Origin: Amylostereum areolatum
Lineage: Eukaryota; Basidiomycota; Agaricomycetes; Russulales; Stereaceae
Direction of reading: 5' to 3'
Length of the DNA stretch: 64,000 bases
Assembly: GCA_012932865.1 (NCBI GenBank)
Contig: SAXG01000001.1
Coordinates: 919,693 to 983,692 of the forward strand
The translations under genes and the position numbers were made by a program. This document shows positions 61,182 through 64,000 of this stretch, in pieces. Within the stretch, counting starts at the first letter, position 1. Each line of letters starts with the position of its first letter. Under the pieces are notes generated by a model that was not told the DNA's origin, did not search any database, and saw nothing but the letters and a program-made list of their open reading frames with translations.

Positions 61182-63434
61182 ATGAAGGCTTTCCTCGGAT
61201 CCGCTGCCTTGCTTGTCTCTGCCTACACCGCCTGGGCCAAGGACGTCACCCTCGATGTGGTGAATGCGAACCTTTCCCCCGACGGCTTTGAAAGAAGTAA
61301 GTCTCTTGTCGTAAGGTTATCATCATAGCTAACCTTTACGCATCGCAGGCACTGTCGTTGCAAACGGAACGTATCCCGGTCCACCGATTCTGGCTACCAA
61401 GGGCGACACGCTCGTTGTGACGGTTAACAACAAGCTCGTAGGTGCTTTGTCATTTACCCTCCTGACACAGCTCATTTCCCCCTCAGAGCGATCCCACCTT
61501 ACGTCGCAGCACTTCGGTCGTGAGTCACCGATGGATTCATCTTTGTGCGATTTAGCCAACCTAACCTTCTCTAGAACTTCGACGGTCTGCTGCTGAACAC
61601 AGAGGACTTCTACGATGAAGGCAGTGATTTTGTCACACAGTGCCCTCTAGCTCCGAACACTTCTTACACCTACACCATACCTCTTGGCGAGCAGACCGGC
61701 ACTCACTGGTATCACAGGTTCGTTTCCCATCGTCCGTCATCTTCCCAAGTCTAAATGGCTGATCTTCACCCCAGCCAGCTGAGCGTGCAGTATGTCGACG
61801 GTTTCCGTGGTCCACTGATCATCTACGGTTGGTTTCATTCGAGTTCAAAAGGTAGCTATTTGACAAGTTTGTAGATCCCGAGGACCCTCATGCGGATCTC
61901 TACGACGTCGATGACGAGAGCACAGTGAGATCGTTGATGCCATTTGTTTGCTTCGCCACTCATGTTCTCTTAGATCATTCAAGTCGGCGATTGGTGGCAA
62001 AACAGCACCCTCCCTCTGCTCGCTCATTATGAAGCAACTGGTATCGTCCCGTGAGTGCCGATGACTTTTTCAATGTACCCTGTGATCCAAACATTCGGGC
62101 ATTCAGCGTTTCTGACTCTGGCACGGTCAACGGTGTCGGTCGTTACCAAGGTGGCCCTGAAGTACCCTTCCCGGTCTTCACCGTTGAGAAGGGCAAACGC
62201 TACCGCTACCGTATCATCAACGAGTCCGCTCGCAACGTCTTCACTATCTCTTTCGACGGACATAACGTTACTATCATTGAGGTCGACGGTCAGAACACGG
62301 AGCCCTTCTCGACAGACTCTATCCAACTTTTGGCCGGTCAACGTTACTCTGTTGTGTTGACTGCTGACCAGGAGGTCGACAACTACTGGTTCAACGGTAC
62401 GCGCACATCTCCCGAACACGCCGACTTATCTGACAATCTTTTCAGCACCTTTCGTTGGTGGCAACCCAACGCGCAACCTTCACCGTAAGTAACCGATAGA
62501 CGCACTTGTGGATTATGACTCACCGCGATCGGTCCCTTTCAGAGAACGCGTCGTTGACTCGCGCCGTCCTTCACTACGAAGGTGCCTCAGATGCTGAGCC
62601 AGAAGGTCCCTTCCCCCTTGGCCCCGAGAATGGAACTGGTGGTGTCGTCGAGCACCTTCTCGCTGTAAGCTGTGAACAATTTCCTTATTCTGAGTCGTCC
62701 GCTGATAGCATACCTTTCAGCCTCTTGTCCCCACCGCTGTATGTAACTTCTGTATATCGTCCTCTCAGGTACTGAGCCACTTTTGTATCAGCCTGGCGAC
62801 CCCGACGTCAACATCACACTGAACCTGGCCGTCGTCGCCGGTCAGGCCGTCTGGCAGATCAACGGTATCTCTTACCTTCCCCCGGAGACCCCCACGCTCG
62901 TGAAGATCCTCGATGGTGCCAACACGACCGCCGACTTCAATGCCACAGAGAACACCTTCATTCTTCCGGCCAACGCTACCATCCAGGTTGATTTCCCGCC
63001 CAGGTACGTGCATCGCCCTCCGCTACAGGTAGGTTTGTGCTGATCGTAAGGGTAGCGATGATGATGAGTCCCACCCCTTCCACTTGCACGGCAACAACTT
63101 CTGGGTCGTCAAGTCGAACAGCTCGGACGTCGTCAACACAGTGAACCCTATCAAGCGTGACACCGTCGCCGTCGGGGCCGCTGGTACCACCATCCGTTTC
63201 AGAACCGACCACCCCGGTACGTACACCCGCACCTTACCCCTCAAGCTTCTGCCTGACATCTCGCCCGGTGTAGCCCCCGCGTTCTTCCACTGCCACATCT
63301 TCTGGCACAAGCAGGCCGGCCTTGCCTCGGTGTTGGCGTCTGGCCTCGACGATATCCGCGCCAACGTTCACCCCGACAGCGAGTGGTCCGAGCTTTGCGC
63401 CGCCTACGGTGCCCTTCCCGATGACCAGAAGTAA
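61182..63434 (+). CDS. Secreted laccase-like multicopper oxidase with degenerate copper site
   Basis: It has three cupredoxin domains and a signal peptide (LGSAALLVSAYTAWA). Early exons are 61182-61296, 61349-61437, 61487-61519, 61575-61717 and 61775-61827, with more to 63434. The fold is clearly laccase: VANGTYPGPPILATKGDTLV, SDPTLRRSTS, FVTQCPLAPNTSYTYTIPLG, VDGFRGPLIIYDPEDPH, IEVDGQNTEPFSTDSIQLLA. Motif L3 is intact (HPFHLHG, 63072-63092), as is L4 (HCHIFWHKQAGL, from 63288). Motif L1, normally HWHG, reads NFDG (61575-61586), losing both His. Motif L2, normally WYHSH, reads WYHSQ. The type 1 copper ligands remain, but the trinuclear site lacks three of eight His, so oxygen reduction is unlikely. 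A small exon near 62721-62738 leaves the frame one base short before TEPLLYQPG. Confidence 0.88.
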
Positions 63435-64000
63435 CCGCCGCTGCTAGTACGAGTGCAAGGATGAGGGGGGGACGTTTACGTGTCGCCCTGGTTAAATCAT
63501 CTCTGTTTTCTTTTCCATTGTGTATGTGTATATGTATTGGGGCTCGTGGATGTGCTTGTGCATGACGAGGTGGTGCTTAATGAGAATTCATTGTCTGTCT
63601 ACCACTCCTTGCCACCATTCTTTGCTGAATCTAGTAGGAAGTGGTGTCGTGATGTGAATGGCAGACGCGGTTCGAACTTGGACGGATACAATGATTCGTC
63701 AATTCTTACTTATGTCCTGCGTACATGAACCTGTCGTCGTATAGCTCATAGAGTGTCCATCCATTCACTGAGGGAAAATTAGATGGAGCAACTCGAACCT
63801 GCCAGTGGGAGGCATGCAGGAGATACGCCCACAAATCTAAGTAAAGCCTTGTCCAGATGCGGCGCTGCTTCGAGGGCTTATCTTTCCAGATTCACAGATT
63901 CTTCGGACATCGTGTCACACACGAGGTCGATCTGTTCAAAGTCCGCAAAACCTTGTACAGCACCCAAGCATGATAAGTACAAGGAGTGCGTAGAGGTCAA
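63435..64000. other. 3' flank of the laccase-like gene to window end
   Basis: No gene supported; T-rich 3' untranslated-type sequence follows the stop. Confidence 0.5.

Noticed and set aside
63186..63272. Read-through of the last laccase intron (57 nt, in frame)
   Set aside because: It would insert GTYTRTLPLKLL-type sequence before HCHIFWH; the GTACGT donor and TGTAG acceptor and the family spacing support splicing.

Overview
The window looks like nuclear DNA of a wood-decay agaricomycete (Basidiomycota, probably Polyporales). The gene content points that way: a CBM1 secreted protein, a laccase-like multicopper oxidase, agaricomycete F-box and small secreted protein families. So does the gene structure: many introns of about 48-70 nt with GTNNGT donors and genes packed on both strands. 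There is no operon logic; neighbours are mostly divergent or tail-to-tail pairs.

Layout: 0.2-1.2 kb, one copy of an inverted dispersed repeat. 1.8-7.9 kb, CBM1 protein (-), F-box protein (-), PRMT1-type arginine methyltransferase (-), BRI3-like protein (+). 7.9-11.1 kb, no gene seen. 11.1-25.3 kb, a large disordered protein (+), a HAC1/XBP1-type bZIP factor (+) with a candidate 20-nt Ire1 intron, CHZ1 histone chaperone (-) with an ACGCGT cluster in an intron, a Ser-rich protein (+), and two tandem paralogues (+). 25.6-30.2 kb, a large disordered protein with a C-terminal membrane segment (+). 31.3-32.2 kb, a small secreted protein (+). 32.9-34.0 kb, the second, inverted repeat copy. 34.6-40.9 kb, a small basic protein (+), prefoldin 4 (+), Vps3844-like protein (-), sphingosine-1-phosphate lyase (+); the last two share a promoter holding a perfect 47-bp inverted repeat. 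44-49 kb, alpha-arrestin (+), cytochrome c peroxidase (-). 49.7-60.2 kb, a membrane protein (+), a gene remnant (-), a Pho80-like cyclin (-), ribosomal protein uL11/L12 (+), a MAPK kinase (-), Mediator subunit 1 (-). 61.2-63.4 kb, a laccase-like protein (+) that has lost several copper ligands.

In many otherwise sound genes the spliced reading frame is off by exactly one base, usually at a run of identical bases. Summed exon lengths equal 3n+1 in the CBM1, F-box, PRMT1, Vps3844, 11.1-kb and tandem-paralogue-2 genes. Housekeeping genes are affected too, so I read most of these as base-calling errors and not pseudogenes. HAC1 is the exception: its frame change coincides with two Ire1-type sites 20 nt apart and is probably biological.

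The strongest leads are the HAC1 unconventional intron, the copper-ligand-deficient laccase, the ACGCGT cluster in CHZ1, and the CACGTG-bearing inverted repeat between the lyase and Vps3844 genes. All exon boundaries were placed by eye from splice consensus and family alignment from memory; no search was run.
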